Of a stretch of DNA of 64,000 nt, positions 49,029 to 57,296 are shown in pieces. Source of the DNA: Belnapia mucosa (GTDB lineage Bacteria; Pseudomonadota; Alphaproteobacteria; Acetobacterales; Acetobacteraceae); contig NZ_JAEUXJ010000008.1 in the NCBI RefSeq assembly GCF_016775475.1, forward strand, positions 62,001 to 126,000, in the 5' to 3' direction. The notes beneath the pieces were generated by a model. It did not search any database. It worked only from the letters and a program-made list of their open reading frames with translations, and was not told the origin of the DNA. Position 1 is the stretch's first letter, and each line of letters opens with the position of its first letter. Position numbers and translations under genes: made by a program.

Positions 49029-51275
49029 TCAGGCCTCCTTCCCGCCGATCAACTGCTCGATCGCGATCGGGAAGCGCCGGACGCGCACCCCGGTCGCATG
49101 CCAGACCGCATTGGCGACCGCGCCGGCGGTGCCGGTGATGCCGATCTCGCCGACGCCCTTGATGCCGAGCGCATTCACATGCGGATCCTCCTCCTCGACC
49201 AGGATCGCCTCGACCGAGGGGACATCCGCATTCACCGGGACATGGTATTCGGCGAGGTCGGCATTCATCACCCGCCCGGTGCGCGGGTCCAGCACGGCGC
49301 CTTCATGCAGGGCGAAGGACACGCCCCAGATCATGCCGCCGTAATACTGGCTCCGCACCAGGCGCGGGTTGATGATCCGGCCCGCGGCGAAGGCGCCGAC
49401 CAGCCGCGTGGCGCGAATCTGGCCGAGCTCGGGATCCACCTTCACCTCGGCGAAGACCGCGCCATGCGCATGCATCGCATAGTGCTCCATCGCCGCGGCA
49501 TCGCCGGCGGCGCTGCCGCGCGCCTCGATCTCCGGCAGGCCGGCGCGGCCGAGGATATCGGCGAAGCTCTCGCTGCGGCTCTCATCGTCCCAGCGCACCA
49601 GCCGGCCGTCGCGCGCGACGACGCCGACATTGCCGGCACCGAACAGCGGCGAACGCGGATCCGCCACCGCCACTTCCGTCAGCCGCGCGATCGCCTGCGT
49701 GCCGGCGGCATGGACCGCGCCGCCCGCGGTGGCGGTATGGGTGGAACCGCCGGCGAGGCCGGCATTCGGCAGGTCCGAGCTGCCGGAGCGGAATTCCAGC
49801 TGCGCGAGATTGAGGCCGAGGCTATCGGCCGCGATCTGCGCCAGCGCCGTCCAGGCCCCCTGCCCCATGTCATGCGCGCCGGTCTCGACGAGGCCCGTGC
49901 CGTCGCGCCGGATCACCGCCCGCGCCTCGCCATGGAACATCATCGCCGGGAAGGTCGCGGTGCCCATGCCCCAGCCGACCAGCAGCCCCTGCTCGTCGCG
50001 CATCTGCCGTGGCGCCAGCGGCCGGCCGTCCCAGCCGAAGCGCGCCGCGCCCTCGGCATAACACTCCCGCAGCGCCTTGGAGGAGAAGGGCTTGCCGGAG
50101 ACCGGCTCCACCTCGGCGTAGTTCCTGAGGCGGAAGGCCAGCGGGTCCATGCCGCAGGCTGCGGCCATCTCGTCGATCGCGCTTTCCAGCGCGATACTGC
50201 CGCTGGCCTCGCCGGGGGCGCGCATGAAGCCCGGCGTCCCGGCATCGAGCCGCACCGCCTCGGTCCTGGTGGCGATGGCCGGCGCCGCGTACAGCGTGTG
50301 GCTGATGCTGGCCGACGGCTCGATGAAATCATCGAAGCGGCTGGTCGCGGCGCGGACATGGTGATCCAGCGCCGTCAGCGCGCCATCCTCGGCGGTGCCG
50401 AGTCGCAGCCGCTGCCGCGTCGGCGCGCGATGGCTGACGGGGCCATACATCTGCGCCCGCGTCAGCACCAGCTTCACCGGCCGGCCGACCAGCCGCGCCG
50501 CGAGGATGCCGAGCGCCTGCGGCCCGCTCAGCAGCTTCGAGCCGAAGCCGCCGCCGATGAAGGGGCTGCGGATATGGATGCCCTCCGCCGGGATGCCGAA
50601 CAGCGCGGCCAGGCGCATCTGCGTCATGGCAAGGCCCTGGGTCGGCATGTCGAGCGAGAGCCGGTCGCCATCCCAGGATGCGACGACGCCATGCGGCTCC
50701 ATCGCATTGTGGAATTGCGTCGGCGTCTCATAGGTCGCGTCGATCCGCTGCGCTGCCGCGGCGAGGCCGGCATCGACATCGCCGTGATGCGCTTCCGCCG
50801 GATCGCCGACGCCGATCATGGGCGGGACGAAAGGCTCCGCATCGTCCAGCGACACGCTGGCGGGCTCGGCCTCATAGCGCGGGGCGAGCAGCGCGGCGCC
50901 TTCCGTCGCGGCTTCCAGCGTCTCGGCGATCACCACGGCGATCGGCTGCCCGGGATAGCGCACGCGGTCGTTCTGCAGCAGGTCGAGCTTGAAGGAGAAG
51001 GGGACGGATTTGTCGTCCGGGTCCATCGCCAGGGGCGGCCGGTTCTCCGGCGTCATCACTGCCACCACGCCGGGATGCGCCCGGGCCGCCGCGACATCCA
51101 GGGACGCCACGCGCCCCCTGGCGATGCGGCTGGTGGCGAGCACGGCATGGAGCAGGCCCGGCGGATGGTTATCCGCGGCATAGCGGGCCTGGCCGGTGAC
51201 CTTCAGCACGCCGTCGCGGCGCGTGATCGGCTGGCCGAGGCTGGAGCCATGCCGGATGCGTTGGGGCTCAGCCAT
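49029..51275 (-). CDS. Molybdopterin-binding large subunit, xanthine dehydrogenase family
   Basis: A 748-residue catalytic subunit with the aldehyde oxidase/xanthine dehydrogenase a/b hammerhead domain (GQARYAADNHPPGLLHAVL) and molybdenum cofactor domain (SPFIGGGFGSKL, RAPGEASGSIALESAIDE, GAHDMGQG, and the catalytic Glu in GIKGVGEIGITG). Together with the next two genes it forms a three-subunit enzyme close to PaoC of E. coli periplasmic aldehyde oxidoreductase. It would oxidise an aldehyde or N-heterocycle with water as oxygen source. Its start overlaps the FAD subunit stop by 8 bp. No dedicated MCD/XdhC maturation gene is in the window. Confidence 0.9.
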   Translation of the reverse strand: MAEPQRIRHGSSLGQPITRRDGVLKVTGQARYAADNHPPGLLHAVLATSRIARGRVASLDVAAARAHPGVVAVMTPENRPPLAMDPDDKSVPFSFKLDLLQNDRVRYPGQPIAVVIAETLEAATEGAALLAPRYEAEPASVSLDDAEPFVPPMIGVGDPAEAHHGDVDAGLAAAAQRIDATYETPTQFHNAMEPHGVVASWDGDRLSLDMPTQGLAMTQMRLAALFGIPAEGIHIRSPFIGGGFGSKLLSGPQALGILAARLVGRPVKLVLTRAQMYGPVSHRAPTRQRLRLGTAEDGALTALDHHVRAATSRFDDFIEPSASISHTLYAAPAIATRTEAVRLDAGTPGFMRAPGEASGSIALESAIDEMAAACGMDPLAFRLRNYAEVEPVSGKPFSSKALRECYAEGAARFGWDGRPLAPRQMRDEQGLLVGWGMGTATFPAMMFHGEARAVIRRDGTGLVETGAHDMGQGAWTALAQIAADSLGLNLAQLEFRSGSSDLPNAGLAGGSTHTATAGGAVHAAGTQAIARLTEVAVADPRSPLFGAGNVGVVARDGRLVRWDDESRSESFADILGRAGLPEIEARGSAAGDAAAMEHYAMHAHGAVFAEVKVDPELGQIRATRLVGAFAAGRIINPRLVRSQYYGGMIWGVSFALHEGAVLDPRTGRVMNADLAEYHVPVNADVPSVEAILVEEEDPHVNALGIKGVGEIGITGTAGAVANAVWHATGVRVRRFPIAIEQLIGGKEA

Positions 51276-52323
51276 GGAGACCTCCGGAAAGGGGGGCGAA
51301 GGGAGAGGCCGGCAGGGCCGGCAGCCGCTCCGGCGTGCCGGCCGCGGCGAGCCTCAGCGCGCGGCGGGCGATGCGCCGCGCCAGCTCGATCTTGAAGGCG
51401 TTGTCGCCGGAGGGCCGGGCCTCCGCCAGCGCGATCTCCGCCGCCTGTTGGAAGGCGGCAGCATCCGGTGCGGCGCCCACCAGCGCTGCCTCGGCCGCTT
51501 CCGCGCGCCAGGGCTTGGCGGCGACACCGCCCAGCGCCAGCCGCGCCGCGGCGATCCGGCCATCCTCGATCCGCAGCGCTGCGGCAGCCGAGACCACGGC
51601 GAAGGCGTAGGAGGTGCGCTCGCGCAGCTTCACATAGCGGGCATGCGCGGCGAAGCCGGCGGCCTCGGCCGGCAGGCGCAGCGCGGTGACCAACTCGCCC
51701 GGCGCCAACACGCTCTCCCGCTCCGGCGTCGCGCCGGGCAGCAGGTGGAAGTCCGCCAGCGGGACCTCGCGCGGGCCGGCCGGCCCCGCGATCTCCACCA
51801 CGGCGCCGAGCGCCACCAGGGGCACGCAGAAATCGGAGGGGTGCGTGGCGATGCAGGCCTCGCTCCAGCCGAGCACGGCATGCAGCCGGTTCTCGCCGCC
51901 CCGCGCATCGCAGCCGCTGCCGGGCGCACGCCGGTTGCAGGCGCTGGCCGTGTCCTGGAAATACGGGCAGCGCGTCCGCTGCAACAGGTTGCCGCCGACC
52001 GTCGCCATGTTGCGCAGCTGGCCCGAGGCGCCGGAGAGCAGCGCCTCCGCCACTGCCGGGAAGCGCCGGCGGAAACCGGGATCCTGCGCGAGATCGGCAT
52101 TGCGCACCCGCGCCCCGATCCGCACGCCGCCATCCGGCAGTGCCTCGATCGCATCGAGGCCGGGGAGGTAGTTGAGGTCCACCAGCCGCTCGGGGCGGGC
52201 AACGCCGATCTTCATCAGGTCGAGCAGGTTGGTGCCCGCCGCCAGATAGGCGCTGCCCGGCACCGCGGCGGCCGAGACCGCCTCGGCGACCGTGCCGGGC
52301 CGGATATAGTCGAAGCGGTTCAT
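51268..52323 (-). CDS. FAD-binding subunit with extra Fe-S motif (PaoB-like)
   Basis: A 351-residue FAD subunit of the xanthine dehydrogenase family. AAGTNLLDLMKIG is the FAD pyrophosphate loop; GQLRNMATVGGNLLQRTRC is the second FAD motif. The insertion CPYFQDTASACNRRAPGSGC carries four cysteine-type ligands and matches the additional 4Fe-4S loop that distinguishes PaoB/4-hydroxybenzoyl-CoA reductase-like subunits from plain xanthine dehydrogenases. It carries electrons between the molybdenum and 2Fe-2S subunits and the acceptor. The ATG at 52323 overlaps the small-subunit stop (ATGA). Confidence 0.88.
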   Translation of the reverse strand: MNRFDYIRPGTVAEAVSAAAVPGSAYLAAGTNLLDLMKIGVARPERLVDLNYLPGLDAIEALPDGGVRIGARVRNADLAQDPGFRRRFPAVAEALLSGASGQLRNMATVGGNLLQRTRCPYFQDTASACNRRAPGSGCDARGGENRLHAVLGWSEACIATHPSDFCVPLVALGAVVEIAGPAGPREVPLADFHLLPGATPERESVLAPGELVTALRLPAEAAGFAAHARYVKLRERTSYAFAVVSAAAALRIEDGRIAAARLALGGVAAKPWRAEAAEAALVGAAPDAAAFQQAAEIALAEARPSGDNAFKIELARRIARRALRLAAAGTPERLPALPASPFAPLSGGLHG

Positions 52324-52817
52324 GCCGCCTTCTCCTGTGCGGTGGCGGCCATGGTGCGGGTCGCCTCGACCACCGCCTCGGTGATGCCGCGATAGGCGCC
52401 GCAGCGGCAGAGATTGCCACTCATGCCCTCCCGCACCCGCTCGGGATCCTCGCCGGCCTCGCCTTCGCCGATGAGGCCGACGGCGCTCATGATCTGGCCG
52501 GGGGTGCAGAAGCCGCATTGGAAGGCGTCATGGGCGATGAAGGCGGCCTGCACAGGATGCAGCGCCTCCCCCTCAGCCAGCCCTTCGATGGTGAGGATCT
52601 CCGCCCCGTCATGGCTGAGCGCGAGCGCCAGGCAGGCATTCACGCGGCGGCCATCGACCAGGATGGTGCAGGCGCCGCACTGGCCGCGGTCGCAGCCCTT
52701 CTTGGCGCCGGTGAGGTCCAGCCGCTCGCGCAGCAGGTCCAGCAGGGTGACGCGCGGATCGTCCAGCTCGATCCTCCGCGCGACATGGTTGATGGTAAGC
52801 GTGACCGACAGGCTCAT
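52320..52817 (-). CDS. 2Fe-2S subunit of the molybdenum enzyme (PaoA-like, no Tat signal)
   Basis: A 165-residue iron–sulfur subunit with two 2Fe-2S sites: the ferredoxin-like GCDRGQCGACTILVDG…NAC, and the helical CGFCTPGQIM…GNLCRCGAYRGI. It is the first gene of the three-gene operon. E. coli PaoA has a long twin-arginine leader that exports the complex; this protein starts directly at the fold (MSLSVTLTINHVARRIELDD), so the complex is predicted to be cytoplasmic. It is divergent from a TetR gene across two palindromic operators. Confidence 0.9.
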   Translation of the reverse strand: MSLSVTLTINHVARRIELDDPRVTLLDLLRERLDLTGAKKGCDRGQCGACTILVDGRRVNACLALALSHDGAEILTIEGLAEGEALHPVQAAFIAHDAFQCGFCTPGQIMSAVGLIGEGEAGEDPERVREGMSGNLCRCGAYRGITEAVVEATRTMAATAQEKAA

Positions 52818-52917
52818 GCGGGTCCTCCGATGAGGGCGGTTTCCGGATAGGCTGCGCAGCAGGGGGGAACTGCCATGCGACTGCAGGGCTAAGGTGACCA
52901 GCGGCCAGGGCGCATAT

Positions 52918-52934
52918 ACGGAGGCGCCCTCCGT
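52918..52934. promoter_or_regulatory. TetR operator candidate, copy 1
   Basis: ACGGAGG-CGC-CCTCCGT is a perfect 7-bp inverted repeat with a 3-bp centre, in the gap between the divergent molybdenum-enzyme operon and the TetR gene. A second near-identical copy lies 30 bp away (centre to centre), about three helical turns, so two dimers could bind the same face. Confidence 0.72.
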
Positions 52935-52948
52935 TTACAAAGATGAAG

Positions 52949-52964
52949 CGGAGGGAACCTCCGT
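52949..52964. promoter_or_regulatory. TetR operator candidate, copy 2
   Basis: CGGAGG-GAA-CCTCCG (52949–52963) repeats the symmetry and half-site of copy 1 and is followed by a run of T. It lies 28 bp before the TetR start codon, so bound repressor would block that gene and, with copy 1, the divergent operon. The T-run also makes it look like a short terminator hairpin, but no gene ends here. Confidence 0.7.
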
Positions 52965-52991
52965 TTTTTGTGAGGAGTTTAGGCCGGTCCC

Positions 52992-53594
52992 ATGACCGAT
53001 GAGGCAGCCCCCCGGCCGCGCAAGCCCCGGGCCGATGCGATCCGCAACCGAGAGCGCGTGCTGGAGGCAGCGAAATCCGTCTTCACCCAAGGCGGCGCTG
53101 AGGCCGGGCTGGAAGCCGTGGCCCGCGAGGCCGGCGTCGGCATCGGCACCCTCTACCGCCACTTCCCGACCCGCGAGGCGCTGTACGAGGCAGTCTACCG
53201 GCGGGAGGTGGAGCAGCTGGCGGAGCTCGCGGCGCAGCTTGCCGGCGAATACGGGCCGATGGAGGCGCTGCGCCGCTGGATGCGCGCCCTGGTGCAATTC
53301 GTCGCAACGAAGAAGGGCATGGGGACCGCCCTTGCGCTCGCGGCCCACAAGCCGCCGGAGCTCATGGCCTATTCGGCCACGCGCTTCCAGGAGGTGATGG
53401 GGATGTTGCTGCGCCCCGCCGCGGAAGCCGGGCTGGTGCGGACCGATATCGGTTCCGACGACCTGCTGAAGGCCGTGATCGGGCTCTGCTATCTGCAGGA
53501 CGGGCCGGGCTGGCAGGAGCAGGCACTGCGCCTGCTGGATGTGTTCCTGGATGGGCTGAGCCTGCGCCGGGGCGATCCGCCGGGAACCGCGTGA
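52992..53594 (+). CDS. TetR family repressor
   Basis: A 200-residue TetR/AcrR-type regulator. The DNA-binding domain is clear: RNRERVLEAAKSVFTQGGAE, LEAVAREAGVGIGTLYRHFP and REALYEAVYRREVEQL. The C-terminal ligand domain is of the type with FVATKKGMGTALALAAHKP. Such regulators often control adjacent oxidoreductases and sense their substrate. It is divergent from the molybdenum-enzyme operon and flanked by two copies of a palindrome it probably binds. Aldehyde or aromatic inducers are plausible but not visible in sequence. Confidence 0.9.
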   Translation: MTDEAAPRPRKPRADAIRNRERVLEAAKSVFTQGGAEAGLEAVAREAGVGIGTLYRHFPTREALYEAVYRREVEQLAELAAQLAGEYGPMEALRRWMRALVQFVATKKGMGTALALAAHKPPELMAYSATRFQEVMGMLLRPAAEAGLVRTDIGSDDLLKAVIGLCYLQDGPGWQEQALRLLDVFLDGLSLRRGDPPGTA

Positions 53595-53645
53595 CCTTCG
53601 GCTGATCGGGCCGGGGAAATCTGGCCGCCGGCATCCAGCCGCTGG

Positions 53646-54614
53646 TTACTGCTGCATCTGCCCCTGCACGGCGGCGACCGCGGGCTTCCAGCGGGCCAGG
53701 TCGCCCGCGATCAGGCCGCGGAATTCCTCGCTGCCTGTGGGCGCAGGCTCCAGGCCGATCGCCGCCAGGCGCGCCCGCGCCTCGGCGCCGGAGACGGAGG
53801 CCTGGGCGATCTCGGCCATGGCGGCGATGGCGGCCGGATCGGTGCCGACCGGCGCCAGCACGCCGAGCCAGGAGGTGAAGTCGATCCCGGGCAGGCCGAG
53901 CTCGGCCAGCGTCGGCACCTCGGGCAGCAGGGCGGAGCGCTGCGCGGCCGCGACGGCCAGGGCGCGGGTCGAGCCGTCCTGGAGATAGGACAGGTGGACG
54001 GTCGGGTTGTCGCAGACGAAGGTCAGGCGGCCGGCCAGGAAATCGGGCAGCAGGGCGGCACTGCCGCGATAGGGGATCATCACGGCCTGGACGCCGAGCC
54101 GCGCGACCATCTGCTCGCCGACCACATGCATCGCCGTCCCCGGCAGCGGCGGCGCCCAGGATGCGGGCTCGCCCTTCGCCCGCAGGCGGGCGAGCAATGC
54201 CTTGAACTCCTCGATGCCGGAACTGGCCCGTGTCATCACGACCGCGGGCGAGGTCGCGAGGCGGGCGACGGGGACGAGACTCTGCGTCGGATCGACCGCC
54301 CCCGGTGGATCGCCGCGGAGATTGTTGATGACCAGCGCGGCATAGCCGAGCAGGAAGGTCCGGCCATCGGGGCGCGCCCGCACCGCGGCGGCGGCGGCGA
54401 TATTGCCGCCCGCGCCGGTGAGATTTTCCACGACGACCGGCTGCGGCAGCCTGGCCCGTGCAGTTTCGACGAAGATCCGGGCCAGGGAGTCGGTCGGGCC
54501 GCCGGCCGCCGATCCGACCAGGATGCGCACGGGGCCATCGGGCGTCCAGGCGGCGGCCGGGCCGGAAAAGGCGGCGAGCGCCAGCAGCGCCAGGAACCAG
54601 GATCTCTTCGTCAC
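53646..54614 (-). CDS. Bug-family solute receptor
   Basis: A 322-residue periplasmic receptor. Export signal: KRSWFLALLALAAFSGPAAA. Family blocks: PVRILVGSAAGGPTDSLARI, VVVENLTGAGGNIAAAAAV and MIPYRGSAALLPDFLAGR, then LPEVPTLAELGLPG. The ligand loop reads GSAAGGPTD instead of the more common PFxPGGxTD, suggesting a different ligand class within the family. It is divergent from the MetE-like gene, 199 bp away, and convergent with the TetR gene. No membrane components of a tripartite transporter are nearby. Confidence 0.88.
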   Translation of the reverse strand: MTKRSWFLALLALAAFSGPAAAWTPDGPVRILVGSAAGGPTDSLARIFVETARARLPQPVVVENLTGAGGNIAAAAAVRARPDGRTFLLGYAALVINNLRGDPPGAVDPTQSLVPVARLATSPAVVMTRASSGIEEFKALLARLRAKGEPASWAPPLPGTAMHVVGEQMVARLGVQAVMIPYRGSAALLPDFLAGRLTFVCDNPTVHLSYLQDGSTRALAVAAAQRSALLPEVPTLAELGLPGIDFTSWLGVLAPVGTDPAAIAAMAEIAQASVSGAEARARLAAIGLEPAPTGSEEFRGLIAGDLARWKPAVAAVQGQMQQ

Positions 54615-54813
54615 GGCATCACCTCCTCACCCGCCTCGCGCATAGGCGACGCCGTTATTGCCTCGGCATGGCCTGCGGATGCTCCCACAGGCGGTGCCGG
54701 AGCGCCAGGAGGCTGCCCCAAGGCCATTCCGCATCGCCTTCGCCCGAGGCGGGGCTCTATGATGGCGGCAACGGGCCCGCCCTCGCCGGCGCGGCACCAC
54801 GGGGAAACACCAT

Positions 54814-55992
54814 ATGCAGCACTCGGAACACCGCATCCTCACGACCCATACCGGCAGCCTGCCGCGGCCGCCCGGCCTGACGCAGCTCTATGCCCGCCGG
54901 GCCCGGGGCGAAGCGGTGGATGCCGCGGCGATCGATGCGGCGGGGCGGGAGGCCCTGCAGCGCATCATCCCGGCGCAGATCGAAGCCGGGCTCGACGTGA
55001 TCAACAATGGCGAGCAGCAGCGGGACAGTTTCGCGCTCTATATCCGCCATCGCCTCACCGGCATCGGCGGCGAGAGCATCCGCACCACCTTCGCCGATAT
55101 CGACGCCTATCCCGAGTTCAAGGCCGAATTCACCCGCCAGGCCGGCACGAAGGAGGCGGTGAGCAACACCGCCCTGCTGCCCGCCGCCATCGGCCCCGTC
55201 GCCTATGGCGACACCCGCGCGATCGAGGCGGAGTGCGACGATTTCGCCGCCGCCCTCGCCCCCGTCGCCGGCCGCCATGCCGAGGCCTTCCTGGCCGCGC
55301 CCTCGCCCGGGATCATCGCCTCCATCGTGCAGAACCGGCACTACGACACCGAGGAGGCCTATCTTGCGGCCCTCGCGGAGGCACTCGCGGTCGAGTACCG
55401 CGCCGTCGTCGCGCGGGGCTGGGTCTTGCAGCTCGATTGCCCCGACCTGGCGCTGGAGCGGCATTGTTCCTACCGCGACCGTCCGCTCTCGGACTTCCTG
55501 GCCTTCGTCGAGCGCGTGGTGACGGCCATCAACCGGGCACTGGTCGGCATCCCGCGCGACCGGGTGCGGCTGCATGTCTGCTGGGGGAATTACGAGGCGC
55601 CGCACGACCAGGACGTGCCGCTGGAAGACATCCTGCCGATCCTGCTGCGCGCCGAGGTCGGCGGCCTGGTGCTGCCCTTCGCCAATCCGCGCCATGCGCA
55701 TGAGGTCCGCTGCCTGGAGCGCATGCCGATCGCGTCCGACCAGCTCATGGTCGCGGGCGTCATCGATACCCTGACGAATTTCGTCGAGCATCCGGAGGTC
55801 GTGGCGGAGCGGATCGAGCGCGTCGCGCGGGCGGTGGGCGATCCGCGCCGGGTGCTGGCCGGCACCGATTGCGGCTTCGACACCTCGGCCGGCCGTGGCC
55901 GTGTCGCTTCCGACGTGGTCTGGGCAAAGCTCCGCAGCATGGCCGAAGGCGCGCGGCTCGCCTCGGCGCGGCTCTTTCCCAAGACAGGCTAG
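54814..55992 (+). CDS. MetE C-terminal-like (cobalamin-independent synthase family) protein
   Basis: A 392-residue TIM-barrel protein of the MetE C-terminal/UROD-like superfamily. It opens with ILTTHTGSLPRP, typical of the stand-alone family. Zinc-ligand candidates are His254 and Cys256 (HVCWGN) and Cys353 (GTDCGF), as in methionine synthase; the homocysteine and folate residues are only partly recognisable. Many such proteins in soil and aquatic bacteria are not true methionine synthases and may transfer or remove methyl or alkyl groups from other thiols. It stands alone between two Bug receptors, hinting at a catabolic rather than biosynthetic role. Confidence 0.78.
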   Translation: MQHSEHRILTTHTGSLPRPPGLTQLYARRARGEAVDAAAIDAAGREALQRIIPAQIEAGLDVINNGEQQRDSFALYIRHRLTGIGGESIRTTFADIDAYPEFKAEFTRQAGTKEAVSNTALLPAAIGPVAYGDTRAIEAECDDFAAALAPVAGRHAEAFLAAPSPGIIASIVQNRHYDTEEAYLAALAEALAVEYRAVVARGWVLQLDCPDLALERHCSYRDRPLSDFLAFVERVVTAINRALVGIPRDRVRLHVCWGNYEAPHDQDVPLEDILPILLRAEVGGLVLPFANPRHAHEVRCLERMPIASDQLMVAGVIDTLTNFVEHPEVVAERIERVARAVGDPRRVLAGTDCGFDTSAGRGRVASDVVWAKLRSMAEGARLASARLFPKTG

Positions 55993-56003
55993 GGGCGCCG
56001 CGC

Positions 56004-56159
56004 ATGTGCTGGATCTGCGAGGTGCGCCGCGACTATGCCCGGCTGGCGGAGGCGGCCACGCCCCCGCCCGCCCCTCCACCCCTGGCCGAGCCGGCTATCC
56101 CTTCGCCAACCCCACATCCCGCAGCGCCTGGCCCATCGCCGCGTCCGAGCGATCCATGA
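56004..56159 (+). CDS. Possible 51-residue MCxxC small protein
   Basis: A short ORF starting 12 nt after the MetE-like stop. It begins MCWICEVRRDYARLAEAA, with a CxxC at the very N-terminus, and continues with a Pro/Ala-rich tail. AGGGG lies about 8 nt upstream. The last 65 bp overlap the convergent Bug receptor gene. Tiny proteins beginning MCWxC occur in related bacteria next to unrelated genes, which is why it is listed, but the biased composition of the tail and the overlap argue for caution. Confidence 0.35.
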   Translation: MCWICEVRRDYARLAEAATPPPAPPPLAEPAIPSPTPHPAAPGPSPRPSDP

Positions 56160-57141
56160 AGGCGGCGAAGCCCGCGGCACCGGCGAAGCTGGTGCCGAAG
56201 CCGCGGGTCGCCATGAAGCCCTGGAACTCCTCGGACCGGTAGATGCGGTCGAGCGCGGCGCCGAGCACCTCCCTCGCCTCGGCCGGCAGGCCGGGCGGGC
56301 CGGCGATGCCGCGCCAGAGCCCTGCCGCATAGTCGATGCCGAGTGCCTCCTTCAGCGTCGGCACATCGGGGAAGGCCCCGTTGCGCTCGGCCGCCATGAC
56401 CACCAGGGGGCGGGCCCGCTTGGCATCGAGCATGCCCTTGCCCTCCGGCAGCGAGCAGGCCACGAGGTCGACGCCGCCCGCCGCCAGCTCCTGCATCCCC
56501 AGCGCGGCGCCCTCGACCGGCACCCAGAGCACATGGTCGGCGCCGAGGCCCATGGCACGCAGCCAGCCGACAAAGGCCAGATGCCAGCTGCCGCCGCGGC
56601 CGGAGCCGGAGCCCTTGAACCGCCGCGGCGGCGCCGCACGCAGCGCCTCGGCCAGGGCGCGGATATCCGCATAGGGCGAGGCGGCATTGACCATCACCGC
56701 CGCCGGATCCTGGTTCATCAGCGCGATCGGCGTGTAGCTGCGCGGGGTGAGCTCGGTCAGGCCCACCCAATGCATCATGGCGATCTCGAGCGTCAGCATG
56801 CCGATGGTATGGCCATCCGGCGCCGCATTGCTGATCGCGGCATGGCCGACCACGCCCTGGCCGCCGGTGCGGTTCACCACGACGACCGGCTGGCCGAGCT
56901 CGCGTTCGAGCAGGGAGCCGATCATGCGCGCGACCGCATCCGTGCCGCCGCCGGCCGCCCAGGGCACGAGGAGCTGGACCGGGCGGGACGGGTAGCGACC
57001 CTGGGCCATGGCCCGTGGCGACCGCAGCGCCAGGGCCAGCGCGGGCGCCGCGAGCAGGCTGCGGCGACGGGTTGCAGCCCGCCCGGCATCGCGCCCTGGG
57101 ACCATCGCAGGCGCGCACGGCCCGCCCTCATCTGTCGGCAT
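56095..57141 (-). CDS. Bug-family solute receptor
   Basis: A 348-residue periplasmic receptor. The export signal is unusually deep: a polar N-region, RRRSLLAAPALALALRSPRA and a cut near AMAQG. Family blocks: PSRPVQLLVPWAAGGGTDAV, VVVNRTGGQGVVGHAAI, VEGAALGMQELAAGGVDLVA and LPEGKG. ATG at 57141 is preceded by GGGGGAGGATA, a strong Shine-Dalgarno; an ATG 36 nt downstream would give a more standard signal length. The family's usual PYRG motif is replaced by WVPVEGAALG, as in some Bug subgroups. Downstream of the GntR gene and in the same direction, 155 bp apart, so its expression may depend on that regulator. Confidence 0.87.
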   Translation of the reverse strand: MPTDEGGPCAPAMVPGRDAGRAATRRRSLLAAPALALALRSPRAMAQGRYPSRPVQLLVPWAAGGGTDAVARMIGSLLERELGQPVVVVNRTGGQGVVGHAAISNAAPDGHTIGMLTLEIAMMHWVGLTELTPRSYTPIALMNQDPAAVMVNAASPYADIRALAEALRAAPPRRFKGSGSGRGGSWHLAFVGWLRAMGLGADHVLWVPVEGAALGMQELAAGGVDLVACSLPEGKGMLDAKRARPLVVMAAERNGAFPDVPTLKEALGIDYAAGLWRGIAGPPGLPAEAREVLGAALDRIYRSEEFQGFMATRGFGTSFAGAAGFAAFMDRSDAAMGQALRDVGLAKG

Positions 57142-57296
57142 TCGTTATCCTCCCCCGGCCACCTGGGACGGCATCGCGGCGGGAGCCTGGATGCCTCGGC
57201 GGCGTCCTTGTTGCGGGGGAAGTCAGCGCCGGGCCGGGTTCGGTGTCAAAGAAAATGCGCAGGCGAACCGAGTGGCCCGGAAGGCGCCCCGTTCCG

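Noticed and set aside
52949..52970. Intrinsic terminator (GGAGG hairpin plus T-run)
   Set aside because: Nothing ends here; it lies in a divergent promoter gap and duplicates a nearby palindrome, so an operator is the better reading.
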